The notes under the pieces were generated by a model. It did no database searches and had not been told where the DNA came from. It saw only the letters and a list, made by a program, of their open reading frames with translations. A program made the position numbers and the translations under genes. DNA of 64,000 nucleotides from NCBI GenBank assembly GCA_037441775.1, contig JBBIRO010000010.1:20884-84883 (forward strand), read 5' to 3'. Shown here piece by piece: positions 1-7,483 of the stretch; within the stretch, counting starts at the first letter, position 1; each line of letters opens with the position of its first letter. This DNA comes from CAMTWB01 sp037441775. GTDB taxonomy: Bacteria; Desulfobacterota; Syntrophia; Syntrophales; CAMTWB01.

Positions 1-350
1 AGAAGAAAAAAGAACTTGAGCAGAAGCTTGCGGTAATAGGAGAACTGGACAATAACCGGCGGTTTGCGGTCCGGTTTTTCCGGGAAATGAGCATCTTCAC
101 GCCGGTCGGCAACGTCTGGCTGAACAAGGTTGCTCAAAAGGGTACAGAAGTACGCCTGGACGGCTATGCCCGGCATAACATGGCCGTGGCGCAATTCATG
201 AAAAATGTGGAGAAATCGGGCTTCCTCACCGATGTTGAGCTGGTGGTTTCCAAACGGGAGGAGGTAGCAAAAAACCTGGTGCAGCGTTTTGTGGTGACCG
301 GTCGGCTTTCCGGAAATTACCGGGATGTGCCGCTTAAGGAGGGGCCATAG
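1..350 (+). CDS. pilN: Type IV pilus inner-membrane assembly protein PilN, C-terminal part
   Basis: The gene is cut by the left window edge; the frame is open from base 3 to the TAG at 348-350. The visible part begins in a charged helix (KKKELEQKL) and continues through RRFAVRFFREMS, VWLNKVAQKG and VRLDGYARHN, the pattern of the periplasmic ferredoxin-like fold of PilN. The N-terminal cytoplasmic tail and membrane helix lie outside the window. PilN pairs with PilO in the alignment subcomplex that links cytoplasmic PilM to PilP and the PilQ secretin. It is followed 14 bases later by pilO, in the usual pilMNOPQ order. An ATG at 87 is internal to the conserved domain and is not taken as the start. 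Confidence 0.9.
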   Translation, partial: KKKELEQKLAVIGELDNNRRFAVRFFREMSIFTPVGNVWLNKVAQKGTEVRLDGYARHNMAVAQFMKNVEKSGFLTDVELVVSKREEVAKNLVQRFVVTGRLSGNYRDVPLKEGP

Positions 351-364
351 GGCCAAGACAGGTT

Positions 365-1039
365 ATGGCGATACAATCCTTCGATGACATAAAAAAGCTT
401 CCCCCCCGCTACAAGGCGATTGCGGCATGCGTTATCTATGCCCTGCTGGCCTATTTTTTCTGGTTTTTCCTTATCCAGTCGGCATGGGAGGAAAGGGCCA
501 AGTTGCAATCATCCCTGGTGGAGCTGGGAAATAAGATCGCCGCTCAGGAAAAGGTGGTGGCGCAAAAGGAAAAGTATCTAAAGGAGTTAAGAATACTCGA
601 CGAGCAATTTCGATTGGCGCTAATGAAGCTTCCCGAACGGAAAGAGATCCCGGCGCTGCTTTGGTCTATTGCCCAGGAGGGAAAGATTTCCGGCCTCGAT
701 TTTGTCCTTTTCGAACCGATTCCTCCGCCTCCGCCTCCGCCTAAGGAACAACGGCCGGCGCCTAAAAAAGAAGAAGCAATAGCGGACAAGGAACAGTTCT
801 ATGAAACCATCCAGATCTATATGACCGTAAGCGGGAGTTTTCACAAAATCGCCTTGTTCTTTGATCGACTGGCTAAGCTTCCCAGAATTATAAATCTGGA
901 TCAGATAACAGTTGGCGACCGGGCGACGGCTAAAGAACGCTCGGGCGTTCTGACAACATCAACGCTGATAAAAACGTACATGTTCAAGCCTTCAACAGCA
1001 GATGGAAAGAAAGTCACGACTGATGAAAAGAGCAAATAG
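365..1039 (+). CDS. pilO: Type IV pilus assembly protein PilO
   Basis: The 224-residue protein has a short cytoplasmic N-terminus, one membrane helix (about residues 18-38), a periplasmic coiled coil (about 42-90) and a PilO-type ferredoxin-like domain (about 93-205, with FYETIQIYMTVSGSFHKIALFFDRLAKL-type features). PilO dimerises with PilN and contacts PilP. An odd feature is a run of seven prolines (residues 120-126) in a Pro/Lys/Glu-rich insert, encoded by imperfect CCTCCG hexamers at about 717-747. It separates the first strand from the rest of the fold. The 3' end overlaps pilP by 17 bases. Assignment is firm from sequence pattern and gene order. Confidence 0.92.
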   Translation: MAIQSFDDIKKLPPRYKAIAACVIYALLAYFFWFFLIQSAWEERAKLQSSLVELGNKIAAQEKVVAQKEKYLKELRILDEQFRLALMKLPERKEIPALLWSIAQEGKISGLDFVLFEPIPPPPPPPKEQRPAPKKEEAIADKEQFYETIQIYMTVSGSFHKIALFFDRLAKLPRIINLDQITVGDRATAKERSGVLTTSTLIKTYMFKPSTADGKKVTTDEKSK

Positions 1040-1505
1040 GGTTTTGATTTGCAGTCTTATTTCTCTCGTTTTCCTCCTTGGCAGCGCGTTGGCCTCAGCG
1101 GGAGTGACCAAGAGGGAGCGCCCAGCGGCCAGTGAACGCTCTGGTGTTTTGTGGAAAAGCGATCCATTCAAACCATTTTTGGAGATTGATGCGCAAGTGG
1201 CGAGGGCTGGGGAAAAACTTCGGGCCATGCCGCTATCGCCTCTGTTGAACAGCCCCATTGAGAGATTTCGGCTGACGGGGATTGGTGGCGTCCACAGCAG
1301 CCGTATGGCGGTGGTGGAAGACGGCAAGGGCAGATTTTATATCCTGCTGCCGGGAAGTCATATCGGGACCAGAAATGGCCGGGTAGTGCAGATTCACCCG
1401 GATCATGTCATCATTGAGGAGCGGATGAAAACATCCTCCGGTGAGGAAAAACGAGAAGAGATCAAGCTGAACCTTCATATTGGGGGACAAGAGGGAAGGC
1501 CATGA
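1023..1505 (+). CDS. pilP: Type IV pilus assembly protein PilP
   Basis: Starting at the ATG at 1023 the protein has 160 residues and opens with a signal peptide or lipid-free export signal (MKRANRVLICSLISLVFLL, then GSALA). An in-frame ATG at 1002 would put seven charged residues before the signal, so 1023 is preferred. The C-terminal half (RLTGIGGVHSSRMAVVEDG, LLPGSHIGTRNGRVVQI) is the beta-sandwich HR domain that binds the N0 region of PilQ. The segment WKSDPFKPF is the usual linker motif before it. PilP joins the PilN/PilO inner-membrane complex to the secretin. It overlaps pilO by 17 bases and pilQ by 4 bases, so translation is probably coupled. Confidence 0.9.
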   Translation: MKRANRVLICSLISLVFLLGSALASAGVTKRERPAASERSGVLWKSDPFKPFLEIDAQVARAGEKLRAMPLSPLLNSPIERFRLTGIGGVHSSRMAVVEDGKGRFYILLPGSHIGTRNGRVVQIHPDHVIIEERMKTSSGEEKREEIKLNLHIGGQEGRP

Positions 1506-4500
1506 ATATCTATCTAAGGCTTTGTGTTGTCTTTATTCTTACCATTTGCGGAATTGTCAATTATCCGGTTTATTGCCACGGAACAACGCCTTCCCCGGTG
1601 GAATCCCCCAAGGCCGAGCCCGGTTTTGTGCAGGAAATAAAAGTCGGTTATATCGAGAGCATCACCTTCAGCAGGTCTTCCGGCAGGGAGAGGGTAGTCA
1701 TTGCCCTGTCCAGTCGGACATTGGTCAGCCTGCCCAAGTTGCCCCTCCTAGCAGTGGAAGACCGGGCCTTGTCGGTGCTCGTCAAGATGGAAGACATGTA
1801 TGTTCCTGAGCACCTCAGAAGACCCTGGGGAGAAAATATTCCCGGCAATATCATCCGGGTAATGCCGCACCAGGTAACCGTTGATGGCAAGCAGTGGGTC
1901 CATCTGGTTGTCGACTTGAAAGAGAAGGTGCCCTATGCTGTCCGCCGAGAAGGCGGCAACATCCTTTTGGATTTTAATGTCGTCTCCCTTGCGGAGACCA
2001 AGGCCGCGGTGCCAGCCAAACCGGCGTCCGGAGCAAAGGCTTCTCAATCGGTGACATCTGATGCGCCCACCAGGCCGGCCTCACTGGGGGCGGGGGCTGC
2101 ACCTGCCCCCCAGCTTGTCTCCCTGGATTTTCAGGAGGCAAACATCAAGAGCGTCCTTAGACTGCTGGCGGAAATGGGAGGGGTCAATATCGTCTCCGCT
2201 GAGGACGTTAAGGGCGCAATTACCGTAAATCTGCGGAATGTATCCTGGGAACAGGCACTGGATGTTATTCTCGAGGTAAATAATCTGGCCCGCCGGGAAA
2301 CGGGTAATGTTATTTCCGTGATGACTATCGAGCGGATGAAGAAGGAGGAGTCCGAGCGGGCGGCTCTTTTAGAGTCTCAGCGACGGGCGGAGTTGGAGCG
2401 TCGCAAGGCGGAGCTGGAGAGGGAGAAGGATCAACTGGCGTTAGAAAAGGAGCGGCAGCGTTTTCTGGAGGAGCAGGAACGGCAGAAACTGGCGTTAGAA
2501 AAGGAGCGGCAGCGGCTTTGGGAAGAGCAGGAGCAACGCCGGCTGGCCCTGGAGAAGGAGCGGCTGGAGATCGAGTTGCGCACTCGCGCCGAAAAGGAGC
2601 GGCCGGTGGTGAAACCGGTTGAGCCGGGGACAGATGTTTTCGTGGATATGGATATCCGCCGGGTGTTCCAGCTTTTGGCCGAGGAAAGCCGGAAGCGCGG
2701 CGATCCGGTCAGCATAGTGGCGGGTGATGATGTCAAGGGCGCCCTGACCGCCGATTTCAAGGACGTTCCCTGGGAGCAGAAGCTCAACACCATTTTAGAG
2801 ATCAAGGGGCTTGCCAAGCGCCAGGTGGGTAATGTTATTTCCGTGATGACTATCGAGCGGATGAAGAAGGAGGAGTCCGAGCGGGCGGCTCTTTTAGAGT
2901 CTCAGCGACGGGCGGAGTTGGAGCGTCGCAAGGCGGAGCTGGAGAGGGAGAAGGATCAACTGGCGTTAGAAAAGGAGCGGCAGCGTTTTCTGGAGGAGCA
3001 GGAACGGCAGAAACTGGCGTTAGAAAAGGAGCGGCAGCGGCTTTGGGAAGAGCAGGAGCAACGCCGNNNNNNNNNNNNNNNNNNNNNNNNNNNNNNNNNN
3101 NNNNNNNNNNNNNNNNNNNNNNNNNNNNNNNNNNNNNNNNNNNNNNNNNNNNNNNNNNNNNNNNNNTCCGAGCGGGCGGCTCTTTTAGAGTCTCAGCGAC
3201 GGGCGGAGTTGGAGCGTCGCAGGGCGGAGCTGGAGAAGGAGAAGGATCAACTGGCGTTAGAAAAGGAGCGGCAGCGGCTTTGGGAAGAGCAGGAGCAACG
3301 CCGGCTGGCCCTGGAGAAGGAGCGGCTGGAGATCGAGTTGCGCACTCGCGCCGAAAAGGAGCGGCCGGTGGTGAAACCGGTTGAGCCGGGGACAGATGTT
3401 TTCGTGGATATGGATATCCGCCGGGTGTTCCAGCTTTTGGCCGAGGAAAGCCGGAAGCGCGGCGATCCGGTCAGCATAGTGGCGGGTGATGATGTCAAGG
3501 GCGCCCTGACCGCCGATTTCAAGGACGTTCCCTGGGAGCAGAAGCTCAACACCATTTTAGAGATCAAGGGGCTTGCCAAGCGCCAGGTGGGTAATGTTAT
3601 TTCCGTGATGACTATCGAGCGGATGAAGAAGGAGGAGTCCGAACGGGCGGCAGCTGATCTGGCCCGCCGCAAGCTGGAACAGGAGCATCGCGAGAAGGAG
3701 CAGAAGATCCTGACGGAGCAGATGAAGATCGACCAGAGCAGGCGCAAGGAGGAAATAGCGCAGGCCAGGCCGCCCCTTTTGACCAGAGTAGTCAGCGTCA
3801 ATTACGCCACCCCTAAGTCGCTGCAGGAAAATCTTAAGGAGCTGCTTTTGAAAGACCAGCGCGAAGGCGTGCCCCAGGGGTCGGTCCAGGTTGACGAGCA
3901 CAGCAATTCCCTAATCATCCAGGCCACCAGGGAGGACATGGGTCGCCTGATCGCCCTGATAGAAAAGGTGGACAAACCCACCCCGCAAATATCGATCAAG
4001 GCCAATATCATAGAGACTACAAAAGACACGGCCCGCGATCTTGGCATTCTATGGGGCGGGGTCTGGGGCCAGAAGATCGGCGATCAGGGCCTGTACATAA
4101 ACCCGGGTGGTATGGGATCTGTCCCCGGGGCCACAACTCCTCCCGGTCAGGCGTTTTCCGGGGGCTATACGCCCACCTCCGGGTCCCGGGGAATTGGCGG
4201 GCAGGGATTTGGCGTTAATTTCCCGGCAACGATGACCGCCGCCGCTTCCGGTTCTTTAGGTGTGATGTTTGGCACGATCGGCGGCAACATCCTGGAAGTT
4301 CAGTTGAACGCTATGCAGAAGGACGGAAAATTGAACATCCTTTCCAGCCCGCAGATCACCACCCTGGACAACCAGATGGCCTTCACGGAAAACGGCGAAA
4401 AGATACCCTATGTCTCCGTGGATAAAGATGGGAGGCCGGAGGTTAAGTTTCAAGACGCCGTTTTGAGACTGGAGATAACCCCCAATACAATTGATGATAA

Positions 4501-4819
4501 GACGCTCAAGATGAAGATCATCGTCAAGAAGGACGAGGTTGACACCAGTCGTAACGTTGCGGGCAATCCCTTCATTATAAAGAAACATACGGAAACAAAT
4601 CTGATTGTTCAAGATGGGGAAACAATTGTTATCTCCGGCTTGACCAAGCAGAAGAATCTCGAAGGAACCAGAGGGATTCCCTGGTTGAAGGACATACCCA
4701 TTCTGGGCTGGCTGTTTAAGGGAGAGGGAAAGAACGAGTCCATGGAAGAGGTTTTGATCTTTATCACTCCCAATATTCTCAAGGCCAGGGCGGCAATGGG
4801 CATCCAGACTGGGCAATAA
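1502..4819 (+). CDS. pilQ: Type IV pilus secretin PilQ with tandem STN-coiled-coil repeats and an assembly gap
   Basis: This is the outer-membrane secretin through which the pilus exits. Order: signal peptide (about 1-27), AMIN domain (about 45-160, cell-wall binding), Ala/Pro linker, a first STN (secretin N0) domain at about 205-278 ending GNVISVMTIERMK, then repeated units of a Glu/Arg/Gln-rich coiled coil followed by another STN domain (VDMDIRRVFQLLAEESRKRG). After the repeats come an N1-type domain (from about residue 760, RVVSVNYATPKSLQENL) and the secretin barrel, with RGIPWLKDIPILGWLF near the C-terminus. Typical PilQ proteins have one STN domain. The repeats are nearly identical in DNA, with a 525-base period. 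A 100-N gap (3067-3166) falls inside them, so true length and copy number are unknown. Confidence 0.93.
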   Translation: MNIYLRLCVVFILTICGIVNYPVYCHGTTPSPVESPKAEPGFVQEIKVGYIESITFSRSSGRERVVIALSSRTLVSLPKLPLLAVEDRALSVLVKMEDMYVPEHLRRPWGENIPGNIIRVMPHQVTVDGKQWVHLVVDLKEKVPYAVRREGGNILLDFNVVSLAETKAAVPAKPASGAKASQSVTSDAPTRPASLGAGAAPAPQLVSLDFQEANIKSVLRLLAEMGGVNIVSAEDVKGAITVNLRNVSWEQALDVILEVNNLARRETGNVISVMTIERMKKEESERAALLESQRRAELERRKAELEREKDQLALEKERQRFLEEQERQKLALEKERQRLWEEQEQRRLALEKERLEIELRTRAEKERPVVKPVEPGTDVFVDMDIRRVFQLLAEESRKRGDPVSIVAGDDVKGALTADFKDVPWEQKLNTILEIKGLAKRQVGNVISVMTIERMKKEESERAALLESQRRAELERRKAELEREKDQLALEKERQRFLEEQERQKLALEKERQRLWEEQEQRXXXXXXXXXXXXXXXXXXXXXXXXXXXXXXXXXXSERAALLESQRRAELERRRAELEKEKDQLALEKERQRLWEEQEQRRLALEKERLEIELRTRAEKERPVVKPVEPGTDVFVDMDIRRVFQLLAEESRKRGDPVSIVAGDDVKGALTADFKDVPWEQKLNTILEIKGLAKRQVGNVISVMTIERMKKEESERAAADLARRKLEQEHREKEQKILTEQMKIDQSRRKEEIAQARPPLLTRVVSVNYATPKSLQENLKELLLKDQREGVPQGSVQVDEHSNSLIIQATREDMGRLIALIEKVDKPTPQISIKANIIETTKDTARDLGILWGGVWGQKIGDQGLYINPGGMGSVPGATTPPGQAFSGGYTPTSGSRGIGGQGFGVNFPATMTAAASGSLGVMFGTIGGNILEVQLNAMQKDGKLNILSSPQITTLDNQMAFTENGEKIPYVSVDKDGRPEVKFQDAVLRLEITPNTIDDKTLKMKIIVKKDEVDTSRNVAGNPFIIKKHTETNLIVQDGETIVISGLTKQKNLEGTRGIPWLKDIPILGWLFKGEGKNESMEEVLIFITPNILKARAAMGIQTGQ
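2351..3637 (+). repeat. Tandem 525-bp STN/coiled-coil coding repeat in pilQ
   Basis: Unit boundaries can be set at the motif TCCGAGCGGGCGG. It occurs at 2351, 2876 and 3167, with a diverged copy (TCCGAACGGGCGG) at 3638. The spacing from the first to the second is 525 bases (175 codons). From the third to the fourth it is 471 bases, because that unit lacks an 18-codon segment of the coil (the FLEEQERQKLALEKERQ region). The units are almost identical at DNA level, suggesting recent expansion or homogenisation. Confidence 0.93.
3067..3166. other. Assembly gap (100 N) inside the pilQ repeats
   Basis: Exactly 100 N interrupt the tandem repeat. Bases before the gap match 2542 minus one repeat boundary (…3066 corresponds to 2541) and bases after it match 2351/2876. 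One normal unit would need 334 bases here, which preserves the reading frame just as 100 does. The run is therefore probably a placeholder rather than a measured length. Confidence 0.95.
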
Positions 4820-4904
4820 AGTTTATACAGGCTTCAGCCAAATCCGCCGGTAGGACTAAAACCTTGCGTCAAAAAACACCCGTACACTCAGGAGACAGGC
4901 GCTT

Positions 4905-5873
4905 ATGAAACAAGCCTTTGGTTTTTTAAATATAACCGTCTTGATAGTTGCCCTGTTGGTTGTGATGGGAGGCTGCGCCGGACCCAAGTATCAAAAGGGG
5001 ATGAAAATCTACAATCCGGATAATCCGACGGCGGCGGCGCGGCAGTTGAAGCCGCTGGCTGATGGGGGCAATGCCGATGCTCAGTTCAATCTCGGATCCC
5101 TTTACTATCAGGGATGGGGATTACCGCAGGATTATCATGAGGCCATCAAATGGTTCAACAAGTCGGCTGACCAGGGGCATATAGCCGCCCAGGTAAACTT
5201 AGGCACCCTGTTTGCCGAGGGCGTCCAGGGAGTTGTCACTCAAGATTATTCGCACGCGCTCAAGTGGTATATCTTGGCTGCAGCCAGTGGTGACCGGGAG
5301 GCCATAACGTTGAGGGACAGCCTGGCCGCAAGGATGACCCCGGCGCAAATTGCCGGGGGGCAGCGGATGGCCCGGGAATTCAAACCGGAAGACGTTCATG
5401 CTCGGACGCTGCGGGAGGTCACGAAGCTCGCGGAAAAGGGAGACGCCGAGGCCCAGTTAAGGGTGGGCCTGATGTACTACCTGGGCCAGGGGATTACCTC
5501 GGATTACCGGGAGGCAATCGGATGGTTTAAAAAAGCAGGCCTCCAGGGCAATCCTTTTGCCCTATCCAATGTCGGCTACATGTACGAAAAGGGTGAGGGA
5601 GTACCGCAGGATTTTGTGGAGGCGGCCAAGTGGTATCGTCTCGCCTCGCTCAGGGGTAACGCCCAGGCCCAGCTCTCGCTTGGTTCCATGTACGAGAAGG
5701 GTTTTGGGGTGCCGCAGGACGAGGTCCAGGCGCTGAAGTGGTTCACCCTGGCTGCCGTCCAGGGCGGGGCGGCGGCGCGAGCTGCCAGGGACCGGATAAC
5801 CGTCTGGATGACGGCGGCTCAGATTGCCGATGGCCAGCGGCTGGCCCGGGAATTCAAGGTGGCGGATAAATAA
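4905..5873 (+). CDS. Sel1-repeat (TPR-like) lipoprotein
   Basis: The 322-residue protein starts after a good ribosome site (CAGGAGACAG). It has a lipoprotein-type signal with Cys24 after VVMGG, so it is probably lipid-anchored. The rest is a string of Sel1-like repeats of about 36 residues: GNADAQFNLGSLYYQGWGLPQ, GHIAAQVNLGTLFAEG, GDAEAQLRVGLMYYLGQG, GNPFALSNVGYMYEKGEG and GNAQAQLSLGSMYEKGFG. Two segments that contain the phrase MT(A/P)AQIA-GQ-(M/L)AREFK (about 148-163 and 303-318) look like a duplicated half. Sel1 proteins act as scaffolds for protein contacts. Its position 85 bases after pilQ suggests, but does not prove, a role at the pilus base or cell envelope. Confidence 0.85.
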   Translation: MKQAFGFLNITVLIVALLVVMGGCAGPKYQKGMKIYNPDNPTAAARQLKPLADGGNADAQFNLGSLYYQGWGLPQDYHEAIKWFNKSADQGHIAAQVNLGTLFAEGVQGVVTQDYSHALKWYILAAASGDREAITLRDSLAARMTPAQIAGGQRMAREFKPEDVHARTLREVTKLAEKGDAEAQLRVGLMYYLGQGITSDYREAIGWFKKAGLQGNPFALSNVGYMYEKGEGVPQDFVEAAKWYRLASLRGNAQAQLSLGSMYEKGFGVPQDEVQALKWFTLAAVQGGAAARAARDRITVWMTAAQIADGQRLAREFKVADK

Positions 5874-5904
5874 ATTCATCCCTCCTGTTCATCAACCAGT
5901 CTTT

Positions 5905-5924
5905 GACGACCTCGTTAAAAGTCA
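5905..5924 (+). repeat. Dispersed repeat family 1, single copy
   Basis: GACGACCTCGTTAAAAGTCA is a degenerate copy of the GACGRCTTYGTAAAAAGTC core found at several other places in the window (8601, 24061, 33361, 52216, 57968, 60188, 61265). Confidence 0.6.
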
Positions 5925-5935
5925 CAAAAACGCTT

Positions 5936-5984
5936 ATTCAGGGGACGGCTTTGTTTGTGGAGCATAATCAGTTGTCCCCTGAAT
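5936..5984. repeat. REP-like palindrome with 11-bp perfect arms
   Basis: The arm ATTCAGGGGAC (5936-5946) is repeated in inverse as GTCCCCTGAAT (5974-5984), enclosing 27 bases. The TTCAGGGGAC end resembles sequences often seen around REP-associated transposons, from general knowledge. No transposase is present here. It sits just before the helicase remnant. Confidence 0.65.
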
Positions 5985-5995
5985 TACCCGACAAC

Positions 5996-6342
5996 CGGCA
6001 ATTAAAAATGGTCGCTGATTTTGTGTAGGGTACTGACTGACATGTTTTTCTTGCCGGGAAGGCCAGCGCTGGCAAGACCACATTTCTGCACAATCTCAAA
6101 AAGGCATTCCATAAATTCCTTCCGGCGCCCCGGGAATGCCCCTTCCCGGGGAAAAGGAGCGGTCGTCCCTGACCTCTGAATATGAGCTTTTCCTTGCGGG
6201 AAAATCCGTTCCGGACATCGCGGCGGAAAGAAATTTGGCTATTGCTACCATCGAGGGGCATTTGTCACATTTTGTTGGAACCGGTCAATTGCGGGTGAAA
6301 AATATCGTTTCCGCAGAAAAAGTAGCAAGAATTACAGAATAA
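5996..6342 (+). pseudogene. Decayed PIF1-type helicase (Walker A plus C-terminal HTH only)
   Basis: Two fragments of one protein type lie close together in different frames. The first (5996-6172) reads ADFV-stop-GTD-stop-HVFLAGKASAGKTTFL. It matches the N-terminal Walker A region of bacterial PIF1-like helicases (typically VFLTGKAGTGKTTFL), with two in-frame stops at 6026 and 6038. The second (6136-6342) reads SEYELFLAGKSVPDIAAERN followed by TIEGHLSHFV, the winged/HTH_40 domain found at the C-terminus of the same helicases. The several hundred codons of helicase core between them are missing. Stops, a frame change and the large internal deletion all point to a dead gene. The 68-codon open frame at 6136 is therefore not called as a functional gene. 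Confidence 0.78.
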
Positions 6343-6554
6343 TTTTCCGGACTGATAATATTTCGCCGCAAGCGGCGAAGGCGACGCTGGGAGCTCATGT
6401 ATTATACCAAGAAATAAATTGCGTATTGAAGCACCTTGAATACCTGAGGAAGCGGCAATAAGCGTTACCCGGGAGATGCGGATCACGAAAAATGATGATA
6501 GCTTAGACTCATATTTTTCTTGACTTTTTTCCTAACCAAAACCATGCTGTCAAC

Positions 6555-7079
6555 ATGGAAAAGGAAGAGCAGGTTCTTCGCTATCTTGACGCCCACAGTA
6601 CTATTACGCTTTGCACCGCCAAAGATGGCCGGGCGCACGGGGCAACAGTTTTCTACGTCAATAGCGGTTTCGTTCTATATTTTTTAAGCAGTCCCGGCAG
6701 CAGACACGTGGCTGATCTTACCGACAATCCGCGAGTCGCGGGGACAATAAGCGAGGACTGCAACAGTTGGCGGGACATTAAGGGAATCCAATTAGAGGGA
6801 ACGGTGCGGCCCATGGGAACAATTCTGGAAAACATCTCCCTGGCCAAGGCTTACGCAAAAAAAATTCCCGGCGTCAGTGATCTGCTGTTTTCGCCCTCCA
6901 GCCTGGACTTGACGGTGATCAAGAAGATAGGCGGCGTTATTTTTTATGAACTTACCCCGCAGCGGATATGCTTTATTGATAATTCCATATCTTTTGGTCA
7001 CCGCGAGGATCTGCTGTTATCAAATGGCGTTCTCCGAGGGGAACATTATGGGAGTTATTATCAGAGGAGAAGAAAATGA
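6555..7079 (+). CDS. Pyridoxamine 5'-phosphate oxidase-like FMN-binding protein
   Basis: The 174-residue protein has the split-barrel flavin fold: a start such as MEKEEQVLRYLDAHSTITLC, a strand with TVFYVNSGFVLYFLSS, then SRHVADLTDNPRVAGTI and GIQLEGTVRPMG. This is the pattern of the general stress protein 26 / PNPOx-like family. Such proteins bind FMN, F420 or heme and often act as small reductases; the substrate cannot be read from sequence. It ends in an ATGA overlap with yjbQ, so the two are probably co-transcribed. No strong ribosome site is visible upstream, which makes the exact start less certain. Confidence 0.8.
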   Translation: MEKEEQVLRYLDAHSTITLCTAKDGRAHGATVFYVNSGFVLYFLSSPGSRHVADLTDNPRVAGTISEDCNSWRDIKGIQLEGTVRPMGTILENISLAKAYAKKIPGVSDLLFSPSSLDLTVIKKIGGVIFYELTPQRICFIDNSISFGHREDLLLSNGVLRGEHYGSYYQRRRK

Positions 7080-7471
7080 AAAGACTAAACATCAAAACCG
7101 CCGTCCGGATTGAAATGATCGATATTACCGATCAACTGCGAGCCCTGCTGAAGGAAACAGGGATAGCAAAAGGCATTTGTCACCTTTTCGTCCCCCATAC
7201 CACGGCGGCCGTTACCATTAACGAAAATGCCGATCCTGATGTTACCCAGGATATTCTGATCAGTCTGGAAAAACTGATACCTGTCAACGACCCCTATCGC
7301 CACATTGAGGGAAATGCGGCGGCGCATATCAAGGCCGCCATCCTGGGCCCGTCGGAGGTTATTTTCATCGAAAATGGCGACTTCGTCTTCGGTATGTGGC
7401 AGTCCGTTTTCTTCTGCGAGTTTGACGGTCCGCGCGCCAGGCAGCTTTTGGTCAACATAACGCCCACATAA
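7076..7471 (+). CDS. yjbQ: YjbQ / UPF0047 family protein
   Basis: The 131-residue protein has the family signature HTTAAVTINENADPDVTQDI and the trailing segment YRHIEGNAAAHIKAAILG. Length and pattern match the trimeric UPF0047 beta-barrel family. E. coli YjbQ has been reported to have weak thiamine-phosphate synthase activity, but its physiological role is unclear. The conserved His/Asp/Glu residues are consistent with a metal site. It starts inside the stop codon of the FMN-binding protein gene (ATGA) and ends 12 bases from the convergent inositol monophosphatase gene. Confidence 0.9.
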   Translation: MKRLNIKTAVRIEMIDITDQLRALLKETGIAKGICHLFVPHTTAAVTINENADPDVTQDILISLEKLIPVNDPYRHIEGNAAAHIKAAILGPSEVIFIENGDFVFGMWQSVFFCEFDGPRARQLLVNITPT

Positions 7472-7483
7472 GCGATCATCTCC

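Noticed and set aside
2431..2817. Ser/Arg-rich minus-strand frames opposite pilQ
   Set aside because: They are the reverse of the Glu/Arg/Leu coiled coil and repeat with it; no independent signal.
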